Shown here piece by piece: positions 1 through 5,861 of a stretch of DNA of 10,400 nt. Position 1 is the first letter of the stretch. Every line of letters starts with the position of its first letter. Both the position numbers and the translations under genes were made by a program. The DNA lies in the NCBI GenBank assembly GCA_017529175.1, contig JAFXNX010000201.1:1-10400 (forward strand). Direction: 5' to 3'. The notes under the pieces are model-generated. The model was given only the letters and a program-made list of their open reading frames with translations, had not been told where the DNA came from and did not search any database. The stretch comes from Clostridia bacterium (GTDB lineage Bacteria > Bacillota_A > Clostridia > Oscillospirales > CAG-272).

Positions 1-903
1 GTCCTTGACGAGCTGGTCGGCCGCGACCTTCTGGGGGTCTTCGCCCTCCTTGACGAGGCCGCGCTTGACACAGTACTTGACGTTGGTGAGCTTGACGCGG
101 CTGTTCTCCGACTCGTAATCGTCCTCGACGACGTATGCGCCGTTCGCTTTCGCCCACGCAACGTATTCCGCGCGTTTTGCGGGGGATGCCGTGACGCCGC
201 TCGGGAAGCTGTGGTAAGGCGTGACGTGGAGCACCTTCGCGCGGCACTTTTTCAAAGACTTTGATTCTATCCCGTCTCCCGCGAGCGGGAGCTTTTCAAA
301 TTTTACTCCGTTGGCGTTATAGACCTGCTCGATCTTTTTGTAGCAGGGATCCTCTATCGCAAAGAGCAGATCTCTTCCGAACAGTTGTATCAGCAAGGAA
401 TACAGATATTCCGACCCCGATCCGATCACGATCTGCGCGGGCGTCACCGACACTCCGCGAAACCTTTCGAGATATCCCGATATCGCCTCGCGAAGCTCAA
501 GCATACCGTTGTTCGGGGAGCGTCCTACGAGCTCGTCATCGTATTCGGCGATAACGTATCTCATGTGGCGCTTGAACGCGGAGAGCGGGAACTCCGTTTT
601 TATATGCCCTTCAGGCGACGCGTGCTTTATCTGCCTTGATGATTCGGCTCTCGATGGGATCACCGAGTCGCCCGCGGCAAAATAACCGCTTCGCTCTTTT
701 GAGTAAGCGTACCCTTCGTCGCACAGAAGAGAATACGTGTGCTCGACGGTGATGACGCTGACGCCGCACTCCTCCGCGACTATGCGTTTTGACGGCAGCT
801 TTGTTCCGGGAGCTATCGTTCCCGACACGATATCCTCTCTTATCTGATAGTACAGCTGCAAGTAAAGCGGGCTCTTGTCATCAGCGTCGAACGAGTATTT
901 CAT
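1..903 (-). CDS. MocR/PdxR-type GntR-family regulator with aminotransferase-like domain (3' end cut by window edge)
   Basis: The frame is open from ATG 903-901 to base 1 (301 codons, no stop). GGAGG lies 4 nt upstream of the start. Residues about 10-78 are a GntR winged helix: SPLYLQLYYQIRE, then PGTKLPSKRIVAEECGVS and a recognition-helix region ending EGYAYSKERSGYF. From about residue 105 the sequence follows a fold-type I aminotransferase domain: GRSPNNGMLELREAI, IVIGSGSEYLYSLL, EDPCYKK, VTPYHSFPSG, then VVEDDYESE at 258-266. MocR proteins sense PLP or PLP adducts and often control B6 metabolism. The gene is divergent from an ECF S component, which fits a PdxR-like role (inference). After residue 266 the expected FRxxG and TFSK (PLP-lysine) region is replaced by an unrelated Lys/Val-rich stretch in C/G-ending codons. 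This may be a chimeric junction or a diverged C-terminus. The regulator call itself is firm. Confidence 0.85.
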   Translation of the reverse strand, partial: MKYSFDADDKSPLYLQLYYQIREDIVSGTIAPGTKLPSKRIVAEECGVSVITVEHTYSLLCDEGYAYSKERSGYFAAGDSVIPSRAESSRQIKHASPEGHIKTEFPLSAFKRHMRYVIAEYDDELVGRSPNNGMLELREAISGYLERFRGVSVTPAQIVIGSGSEYLYSLLIQLFGRDLLFAIEDPCYKKIEQVYNANGVKFEKLPLAGDGIESKSLKKCRAKVLHVTPYHSFPSGVTASPAKRAEYVAWAKANGAYVVEDDYESENSRVKLTNVKYCVKRGLVKEGEDPQKVAADQLVKD

Positions 904-914
904 ATTTCCTCCAT

Positions 915-959
915 CTGGTCATATAAAAAATATCAAAACTGGTTATTTTATTATATCCA
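915..959. promoter_or_regulatory. Candidate MocR operator: CTGGTCAT / CTGGTTAT direct repeats plus an inverted half-site
   Basis: CTGGTCAT (915-922) recurs as CTGGTTAT (939-946), 24 bp start to start. The second copy also forms an inverted repeat with ATATCCA (953-959): TGGTTAT, a 6-bp spacer, ATATCCA, with one mismatch. MocR regulators such as GabR and PdxR are known to use direct repeats, sometimes with an inverted half-site. The 939-946 copy overlaps the predicted mocR transcription start and lies just upstream of the weak -35 region of the ECF gene. That placement would allow autorepression and control of the transporter by one protein. Assignment to this regulator is inference. Confidence 0.5.
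950..955 (-). promoter_or_regulatory. -10 element of the mocR promoter
   Basis: A perfect TATAAT reads on the minus strand at 955-950. It lies about 50 bp upstream of the mocR ATG and places the transcription start near 943. I see no good -35 hexamer at the right distance, so only the -10 is supported. The predicted start falls inside the 939-946 repeat copy. Confidence 0.5.
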
Positions 960-968
960 AAATTATTG

Positions 969-974
969 TATACT
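969..974 (+). promoter_or_regulatory. -10 element of the ECF S-component promoter
   Basis: TATACT lies 40 bp upstream of the ATG at 1014, giving a leader of about 33 nt. The -35 position (about 946-951) has only a T-rich, non-consensus sequence, which is typical of activator-dependent promoters. The CTGGTTAT repeat sits directly upstream. The leader is too short for a TPP or FMN riboswitch. Confidence 0.5.
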
Positions 975-1013
975 CGTTTACGTCAAAAATCAATACCCCG
1001 GAGGAAAATAGTT

Positions 1014-1547
1014 ATGAAAACTGCATTTGACGGAACGAAGGCATTGAAGCATCTGACTCTCGTCGCGATGTTTATGGGACTCAATATAATAATGAGTTCT
1101 TTCGGCATCGCGGTACCCGGAGGACATTTGTATTTGAACGATATAATCATCTGCACCGCGGCCCTTATATTCGACCCCGTATCCGCTTTTCTTGTCGGCG
1201 GCGTAGGCGCGTTCCTCGGAGACCTCATCTTCTATCCGACGCCTATGTTCGTGACCCTCGCCGTGCGCGGACTTCAGGCGATAGCGATAGCGCTTATCGT
1301 CAGATACGCGTTTAAGAACAAAAAGAAGCTCGCCGTCGCACTCGCGCTCGCACTCGGCGCGATAATTATGATTGTCGGTTACTCTCTCGGCAGAGCGTTC
1401 ATCTATGCGACTCCCGAGGCGGCGCTCCTGAAGCTCCCCACGCAGATCGCCATGGCGGCGCTCGGCGTCATTACCGCGCCTTTACTCGTTTATAAAGCGG
1501 GGATAGGCAGGATGTACGGCAAGTTCGTCGGTAAGAATAAAAACTGA
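1014..1547 (+). CDS. ECF transporter S component, predicted vitamin (possibly B6-type) uptake subunit
   Basis: This is a 177-residue integral membrane protein and the substrate-binding (S) subunit of an energy-coupling-factor importer. S subunits capture a vitamin and pair with a shared EcfA-A'-T energising module, which is not encoded here. The sequence shows about six hydrophobic segments, a GGHLYLND motif (36-43), DPVSAFLVGGVGAFLGDL (54-71) and a VRGLQAIAIALI segment (84-95). These match the ECF riboflavin/HMP-type S families. ATG 1014 is chosen because GGAGGA lies just upstream at 1000-1005; an in-frame upstream start at 966 has no ribosome binding site and overlaps the -10. The divergent MocR gene and the lack of a riboswitch make pyridoxine or pyridoxal a plausible substrate, as for PdxU/HmpT-like subunits, but substrate cannot be read from sequence. 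Confidence 0.82.
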   Translation: MKTAFDGTKALKHLTLVAMFMGLNIIMSSFGIAVPGGHLYLNDIIICTAALIFDPVSAFLVGGVGAFLGDLIFYPTPMFVTLAVRGLQAIAIALIVRYAFKNKKKLAVALALALGAIIMIVGYSLGRAFIYATPEAALLKLPTQIAMAALGVITAPLLVYKAGIGRMYGKFVGKNKN

Positions 1548-1553
1548 TTATTT

Positions 1554-1590
1554 CCCGCGGAAGTAAAAATTCCGCGGGTTTTTATATTTT
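1554..1590 (+). terminator. Rho-independent terminator after the ECF S component
   Basis: A perfect 9-bp stem CCCGCGGAA (1554-1562) / TTCCGCGGG (1570-1578) with a 7-nt loop is followed by TTTTTATATTTT. It starts 6 bp after the stop codon and isolates the transporter gene from the downstream operon. Confidence 0.9.
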
Positions 1591-1594
1591 CTTA

Positions 1595-1623
1595 TTGATA
1601 TGTATATAAAATCGTGTTAGAAT
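1595..1623 (+). promoter_or_regulatory. Promoter of the malic enzyme-fumarase operon (extended -10)
   Basis: TTGATA (1595-1600), a 17-bp spacer, then TAGAAT (1618-1623) preceded by TGT, forming an extended -10. The start of transcription would be near 1630, leaving a leader of about 25 nt that contains GGAGA ahead of the ATG at 1655. No operator-like repeat is evident. Confidence 0.75.
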
Positions 1624-1654
1624 TAAGTGTATTTTTAAAGCGGAGATATGAAGC

Positions 1655-2821
1655 ATGGATATAAGAGAAGAATCGCTCGCGGAGCATTACAGACTTCGCG
1701 GCAAGATAGCAACGGCGCTGAAGGCGCCTCTTGAGACGAAACACGATCTTTCCGTTCTTTACACACCCGGAGTCGCGGAGCCGTGTCTTGAGATACAGAA
1801 GGATATCGGCAAGAGCTTTGAGCTGACCGGCAGATGGAACACCGTCGCGGTCGTTACCGACGGGAGCGCGGTGCTCGGACTCGGTGATATCGGTCCGGAA
1901 GCGGGTATGCCCGTTATGGAAGGGAAATGCGTCCTGTTCAAGAAGTTCGGAGACGTCGACGCGGTACCGATCTGCATACGGTCGAAGGACGTTGACACGA
2001 TCGTCGAGACGGTCGCGAATATCGCGGGCAGTTTCGGCGGTATAAACCTTGAGGATATTTCCGCGCCCCGCTGCTTTGAGATCGAGCGGAAATTAAAGGA
2101 AAGACTTGATATTCCCGTATTCCATGACGATCAGCACGGAACGGCGGTAGTCGTACTCGCGGCTCTGATAAACGCCCTTAAAGTCGTAGGGAAGGATAAG
2201 GCGTCCCTTCACGTCGTGATAAACGGCTGCGGAGCGGCGGGAAGCGCCATCGCGAAACTCCTTCTTTCGTTCGGCGTGGGCGACGTCCTTATCTGCGACA
2301 GACGCGGAGTTATCAGCCGCGGCAGAGAAGGGCTCAATCCCGCAAAAGAAGAAATGGCGGCGATCACCAACAAAGAGAATATATCCGGTACTCTTGCCGG
2401 GGCGATAAAGGGCGCCGACGTGTTTGTCGGAGTTTCCGCTCCGGGAGCCGTGACGAAGGATATGGTGCGTTCCATGAATACGTCGCCGATCGTTTTCGCA
2501 ATGGCGAATCCGACGCCGGAGATCATGCCGGACGAAGCGAAGGAGGCGGGTGCCGCGGTCGTCGGAACGGGAAGAAGCGATTTTCCCAATCAGATAAACA
2601 ACGTGCTCGCGTTCCCCGGTATTTTCAGAGGGGCGTTCGACGTCAGAGCAAAGCAGATAAACGAGGAAATGAAGCTCGCAGCGGCGTACGCGATAGCGTC
2701 GTCCGTATCGGAAGATGAAATATCGCGCGGTGTGGTGATCCCCGATCCGTTCAATATAAACGCTATTTCGGCAGTTGCCGAAGCTGTTGCCCGCGCGGCA
2801 AAGGACAGCGGGGCGGTCTGA
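1655..2821 (+). CDS. Malic enzyme (malate dehydrogenase, oxaloacetate-decarboxylating)
   Basis: This cytosolic enzyme converts L-malate and NAD(P)+ to pyruvate, CO2 and NAD(P)H. The 388-residue length is that of the short bacterial form without a phosphotransacetylase tail. Visible motifs are LYTPGVAEP (35-43, catalytic Tyr36), the active-site lysine region EGKCVLFKKF (89-98, Lys91), LEDISAPRCFEIE (132-144) and FHDDQHGTA (156-164) with metal-binding acids, a Rossmann turn INGCGAAGSA (189-198), and the C-terminal MANPTPEI and GRSDFPNQINN segments. GGAGA 8 nt upstream supports the start at 1655. The gene leads an operon with both fumarase subunits, so it probably drains malate made from fumarate into pyruvate, or runs in reverse depending on redox state. 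Cofactor preference between NAD and NADP is not decidable here. Confidence 0.95.
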   Translation: MDIREESLAEHYRLRGKIATALKAPLETKHDLSVLYTPGVAEPCLEIQKDIGKSFELTGRWNTVAVVTDGSAVLGLGDIGPEAGMPVMEGKCVLFKKFGDVDAVPICIRSKDVDTIVETVANIAGSFGGINLEDISAPRCFEIERKLKERLDIPVFHDDQHGTAVVVLAALINALKVVGKDKASLHVVINGCGAAGSAIAKLLLSFGVGDVLICDRRGVISRGREGLNPAKEEMAAITNKENISGTLAGAIKGADVFVGVSAPGAVTKDMVRSMNTSPIVFAMANPTPEIMPDEAKEAGAAVVGTGRSDFPNQINNVLAFPGIFRGAFDVRAKQINEEMKLAAAYAIASSVSEDEISRGVVIPDPFNINAISAVAEAVARAAKDSGAV

Positions 2822-2822
2822 T

Positions 2823-3665
2823 ATGAGAGAACTTGACGTATCGAAGATCGCGGATGCGGTGGCGCGCCTTGCGGAAGATATAAATTACGAACTGTCAGAC
2901 GACGTGGAGCGCGCGCTTTGTCTTGCCGCGGGGCGCGAGACTTCGGAGACCGCGAAAGATGTTCTCGGGATAATTCTCCGGAATCTTGACGCCGCAAAAG
3001 AGAACAGAGTGCCGATCTGTCAGGATACGGGAATGGCGATAGTTTTTCTCGACGTGGGGCAGGAGGTCTCTCTTGTCGGCGGCTACGTCGTGGACGCCGT
3101 GAACGAAGGGGTGCGGCGCGCATACACGGACGGATACCTTCGCAAGTCCGTCGTCGCGGACCCTTTTGACAGAAAGAATACAAGCGATAATACGCCGGCG
3201 ATAATACACACAAGGATCGTACCCGGCGATAAAGTCACGATCACGGTTTTGCCCAAGGGCTTCGGAAGTGAAAACATGAGCAGACTTTATATGCTCAAAC
3301 CCGCCGACGGAGTCGAGGGGATAAAACGCGCGGTAGTCGATACGGTGCGCGAAGCGGGACCGAACGCCTGCCCGCCTCTCGTTGTAGGAGTAGGGATCGG
3401 GGGCGACTTCGAGTACTCGGCTATTATGGCGAAGCGCGCGCTTGCAAGGCGCGTCGGGACTCATTCCGAAAATGAAAGCGCCGCAAAACTCGAGACGGAA
3501 CTGCTCGCCGAGATAAACTCGCTCGGTATCGGCGCCGCGGGACTCGGCGGGAATGTGACCGCTCTTGCCGTGAATATTGAAACTTATCCTACGCATATCG
3601 CGGGGCTCCCGGTGGCGGTGAATATCTGCTGTCACGTCGACCGCCACGCGAGCGTGACGCTGTGA
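2823..3665 (+). CDS. Class I fumarase / L(+)-tartrate dehydratase-type hydro-lyase, alpha subunit
   Basis: A 280-residue iron-sulfur subunit of the two-subunit class I fumarase family; with the beta subunit it hydrates fumarate to L-malate. The three cluster ligands are visible in their usual contexts: Cys66 in PICQDTG, Cys183 in GPNACPPLVVG, and Cys270 in NICCHVDRHA. KGFGSENMS (145-153) and GAAGLGGN are also typical. A second cysteine, Cys269, sits directly before the C-terminal ligand. The ATG at 2823 begins one base after the malic enzyme stop, indicating translational coupling; in-frame ATGs further upstream lie inside that gene. The [4Fe-4S] cluster is oxygen-sensitive in this family, which fits an anaerobe. 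Tartrate dehydratases share these motifs, but pairing with malic enzyme favours fumarase. Confidence 0.92.
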   Translation: MRELDVSKIADAVARLAEDINYELSDDVERALCLAAGRETSETAKDVLGIILRNLDAAKENRVPICQDTGMAIVFLDVGQEVSLVGGYVVDAVNEGVRRAYTDGYLRKSVVADPFDRKNTSDNTPAIIHTRIVPGDKVTITVLPKGFGSENMSRLYMLKPADGVEGIKRAVVDTVREAGPNACPPLVVGVGIGGDFEYSAIMAKRALARRVGTHSENESAAKLETELLAEINSLGIGAAGLGGNVTALAVNIETYPTHIAGLPVAVNICCHVDRHASVTL

Positions 3666-3675
3666 GGTGACGGGG

Positions 3676-4206
3676 ATGGTTTGGCACATCGAAACTCCGC
3701 TTACCGAAGACGCGGCAAGAGAACTATCGGCGGGAGACACGGTCTACCTGACCGGAACGATCCTTGTGGCGCGCGACGCCGCTCACAAGCGTCTTTACGA
3801 GCTTATCGCAAAAGGTGAAAAACTCCCCGTTGACCTTCGCGGACAGACTGTCTATTACATGGGACCCTCGCCCGCAAGACCGGGAAGGGTCATAGGATCC
3901 GCGGGACCTACGACGTCCTCGAGAATGGATAAATACACCCCCGCGCTTCTCGATCTCGGGCTTCGCGCGATGATCGGCAAAGGGCGCCGCTCGGAGGAAG
4001 TCAAAGAGGCGGCGGCGCAACACGGCGCGGTATACCTTGCCGCAGTCGGAGGCGCCGGAGCGCTGCTTTCCGGGTGTATCACGGAGTGCGAAACGGTCTG
4101 CTATGACGACCTGGGAGCCGAGGCGATAAGGCGCATCACTGTAAAAGACTTTCCGTGCATCGTCGCGCTCGACACAAAGGGCGGCGACGTTTACCGCGGC
4201 AGATAA
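3676..4206 (+). CDS. Class I fumarase / L(+)-tartrate dehydratase-type hydro-lyase, beta subunit
   Basis: The 176-residue beta subunit corresponds to the C-terminal swivel domain of single-chain class I fumarases and completes the active site. Signature segments are LTGTILVARDAAHKR (25-39), VYYMGPSPARPGRVIGSAGP (59-78), TTSSRMDKYTP (79-89) and the MIGKG turn. I place the start at ATG 3676 because GAGGTGA (3664-3670) lies 5 nt upstream. A GTG at 3667 would add three residues but overlaps that binding site. The gene follows the alpha subunit by 10 bp and ends the operon. No terminator hairpin follows; a new promoter begins 7 bp after the stop. Confidence 0.92.
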   Translation: MVWHIETPLTEDAARELSAGDTVYLTGTILVARDAAHKRLYELIAKGEKLPVDLRGQTVYYMGPSPARPGRVIGSAGPTTSSRMDKYTPALLDLGLRAMIGKGRRSEEVKEAAAQHGAVYLAAVGGAGALLSGCITECETVCYDDLGAEAIRRITVKDFPCIVALDTKGGDVYRGR

Positions 4207-4212
4207 GTTTTA

Positions 4213-4241
4213 TTGACAAAACATATCGCTTATGATATACT
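4213..4241 (+). promoter_or_regulatory. Near-consensus promoter placing transcription start at the ATG
   Basis: TTGACA (4213-4218), a 17-bp spacer, TATACT (4236-4241). The expected start point (about 4248-4249) coincides with the ATG at 4249, so the transcript would be leaderless. The TTG inside the -35 could formally start a longer frame but would then be the promoter itself. Confidence 0.8.
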
Positions 4242-4248
4242 TATCACG

Positions 4249-4623
4249 ATGAAAAACAAAGAAAAAAACGTAAAAGAAAACGGCGCGACGTTCTACAGAT
4301 TCGCCGTTCCCGTGCTCTCGCTCGTGACGGTCATGCTGTCGGTGCTCCTCTGGAGCTATTCGACGGACCGCTTCGGCGATACTTTCAGAGGGTACGGCGC
4401 AAACGGTCGTATCGGCGAGGTGCTTCTTGCATTTCTTAAAGAGCCGGCGATGGCGGTCTCCGCCCTGGCTGTGCTGATTCTCAACGCCGCCGGCGCGGTG
4501 TCTTCGCGTCACGCCATGAAAAACGAGCAAAAGGGCGCTTTTCTGTTTCTTGCGATCACTGTGATAAACGTCCTTGTTTTCTTGTCGATAATGTACGTTG
4601 CGGCTCATTCCGCGGCGTCATAA
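4249..4623 (+). CDS. Small three-helix membrane protein of unknown function, probably leaderless
   Basis: A 124-residue protein I do not recognise. It has a basic, Asn/Lys-rich N-terminus, then three hydrophobic segments at about 16-37 (FYRFAVPVLSLVTVMLSVLL), 65-87 (PAMAVSALAVLILNAAGAV) and 96-118 (AFLFLAITVINVLVFLSIMY). Between the first two is a polar loop with DRFGDTFRGYGANGR. There is no signal-peptidase site, so it is likely an integral inner-membrane protein. The ATG at 4249 is chosen because it sits at the promoter's predicted +1; no Shine-Dalgarno precedes it. The downstream sialidase-like gene starts 31 bp after the stop without a promoter of its own, so the two are probably co-transcribed. 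Confidence 0.7.
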   Translation: MKNKEKNVKENGATFYRFAVPVLSLVTVMLSVLLWSYSTDRFGDTFRGYGANGRIGEVLLAFLKEPAMAVSALAVLILNAAGAVSSRHAMKNEQKGAFLFLAITVINVLVFLSIMYVAAHSAAS

Positions 4624-4654
4624 ATAAAAAAGATCATCTCAAAGGAGAGTTTAT

Positions 4655-5785
4655 ATGAGAGAAATAATCCCGAGCGACGCCGAGCAGGGCGTAGTACACA
4701 GATATCCCCTGACGACACTTTATAAGTATAACGGATGGCCGTCCGTATGTATTGACGACAGAGGCGTGCTTTACGCTGTCGCCTCTTCCATGCGTCTTTC
4801 TCACGTTTGCCCGTGCGGAAAGAACTGTATGTGGGTGAGCCGCGACCTCGGCAAGACCTGGACGCCTCCGATCATCATCCACGATTCGAAATTCGACGAC
4901 CGCGACACGGGTATCGCGTATCTCGGCGACGGTAAGATGATCGCGACGTGGTTTTCCGAGTCGACAGCCGATTTCTATTCCGGTTTTCTGTCCTATGACT
5001 GGGTCGGAGCGGAAGACCGCGAGATCGCGCGCGGCTACGTCAAAATGCTGAAAGAGCTTCCTCCGGAAGAGATAGACCGCGGATGCGACTCTTTCGTCAT
5101 GCTCTCCGACGACTACGGCGTGACTTGGAGCGATCCTATAAGAGTTTCCGTAACGTCGCCTCACGGCGCGACGGTCTGCCGCGACGGATCGCTGATCTAC
5201 CTCGGCAACAACTGGCGTCCCCCGATGGGTTACGCCGCGGGCACTATCTTTATGATAAGAAGCCGCGACGGCGGTAAGACCTGGCAGACGGAAGGACACA
5301 TAGTTCCGCCCGAAGGACTTGAACAGTGGCAGATGCACGAGCCGCACGTCATAGAGCTTCCGAACGGACGCCTTCTCGGCGCGATAAGAGTTCACGGAAG
5401 AAGCGTACAGCCCGAGAATACGGTCTACACGACCTTCTCCGACGACGGAGGAAAAACGTGGACCGAGCCGAAGTTCATCGGTATCGACGGACTTCCGCCT
5501 CATCTGCTTCTCCACTCCTCGGGAGCAGTTATTCTCAGCTACGGATGCCGCACGCCGGGCAAGAGAGCGGAACGCGCCGTCGTCAGCTATGACAACGGAG
5601 AAACGTGGGAAGACGACTACCTTCTTTGCGACAGCGAGAAGGAGATCAACCAGTACGACCTCGGTTACCCCTGCACGGCGGAGCTTCCCGACGGATCGCT
5701 CATCACCGTGTTCTATCAGTGCTGCAAGGGCGACTGGTATACGAGCGTTCAGTATACGAAATGGAAGCTCGGGAAGAAGGACTGA
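4655..5785 (+). CDS. Sialidase-family (BNR/Asp-box) beta-propeller protein, cytoplasmic
   Basis: A 376-residue protein with five Asp-boxes of the form SxDxGxTW: 62-69 SRDLGKTW, 151-158 SDDYGVTW, 203-210 SRDGGKTW, 262-269 SDDGGKTW and 311-318 SYDNGETW. This spacing indicates a six-bladed sialidase-fold propeller. Other family-like segments are SPHGATVCRDG, HEPHVIELPNGRLLGAIR (228-245), HSSGAVILSYGCR and DLGYPCTAELPDGSL. No signal peptide or anchor is present, so it should act in the cytosol, perhaps on imported sugars. The usual sialidase FRIP arginine motif is not evident near the N-terminus (GWPSV stands there), so exo-sialidase activity is not assured. Cys52, Cys54 and Cys58 form an unusual CPCGKNC loop before the first Asp-box. 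AAAGGAG 7 nt upstream supports the start. Fold confidence is high, substrate unknown. Confidence 0.85.
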   Translation: MREIIPSDAEQGVVHRYPLTTLYKYNGWPSVCIDDRGVLYAVASSMRLSHVCPCGKNCMWVSRDLGKTWTPPIIIHDSKFDDRDTGIAYLGDGKMIATWFSESTADFYSGFLSYDWVGAEDREIARGYVKMLKELPPEEIDRGCDSFVMLSDDYGVTWSDPIRVSVTSPHGATVCRDGSLIYLGNNWRPPMGYAAGTIFMIRSRDGGKTWQTEGHIVPPEGLEQWQMHEPHVIELPNGRLLGAIRVHGRSVQPENTVYTTFSDDGGKTWTEPKFIGIDGLPPHLLLHSSGAVILSYGCRTPGKRAERAVVSYDNGETWEDDYLLCDSEKEINQYDLGYPCTAELPDGSLITVFYQCCKGDWYTSVQYTKWKLGKKD

Positions 5786-5804
5786 AATAATAATTGATTT
5801 CATT

Positions 5805-5835
5805 TTCCCGCGCCGCGCTGCGGCGCGGGAATTTT
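5805..5835 (+). terminator. Strong hairpin with short T-tract after the sialidase-like gene
   Basis: A 12-bp GC-rich stem TTCCCGCGCCGC (5805-5816) / GCGGCGCGGGAA (5820-5831) with loop GCT is followed by only TTTT. It is probably a terminator. I find no convincing promoter between it and the next gene, so partial read-through is possible. Confidence 0.7.
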
Positions 5836-5861
5836 AAGATTTGAAGTCAAAGGAGCGCGAT

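Noticed and set aside
261..639. Plus-strand open frames across the MocR gene
   Set aside because: Arg/Ser-rich products without domains, opposite a clear GntR/aminotransferase sequence.
904..1013. Riboswitch upstream of the ECF S component
   Set aside because: The predicted leader is about 33 nt and lacks TPP or FMN aptamer features.
4634..5803. 389-codon minus-strand open frame
   Set aside because: It mirrors the Asp-box propeller gene and its low-complexity Arg/Val-rich product has no family features.
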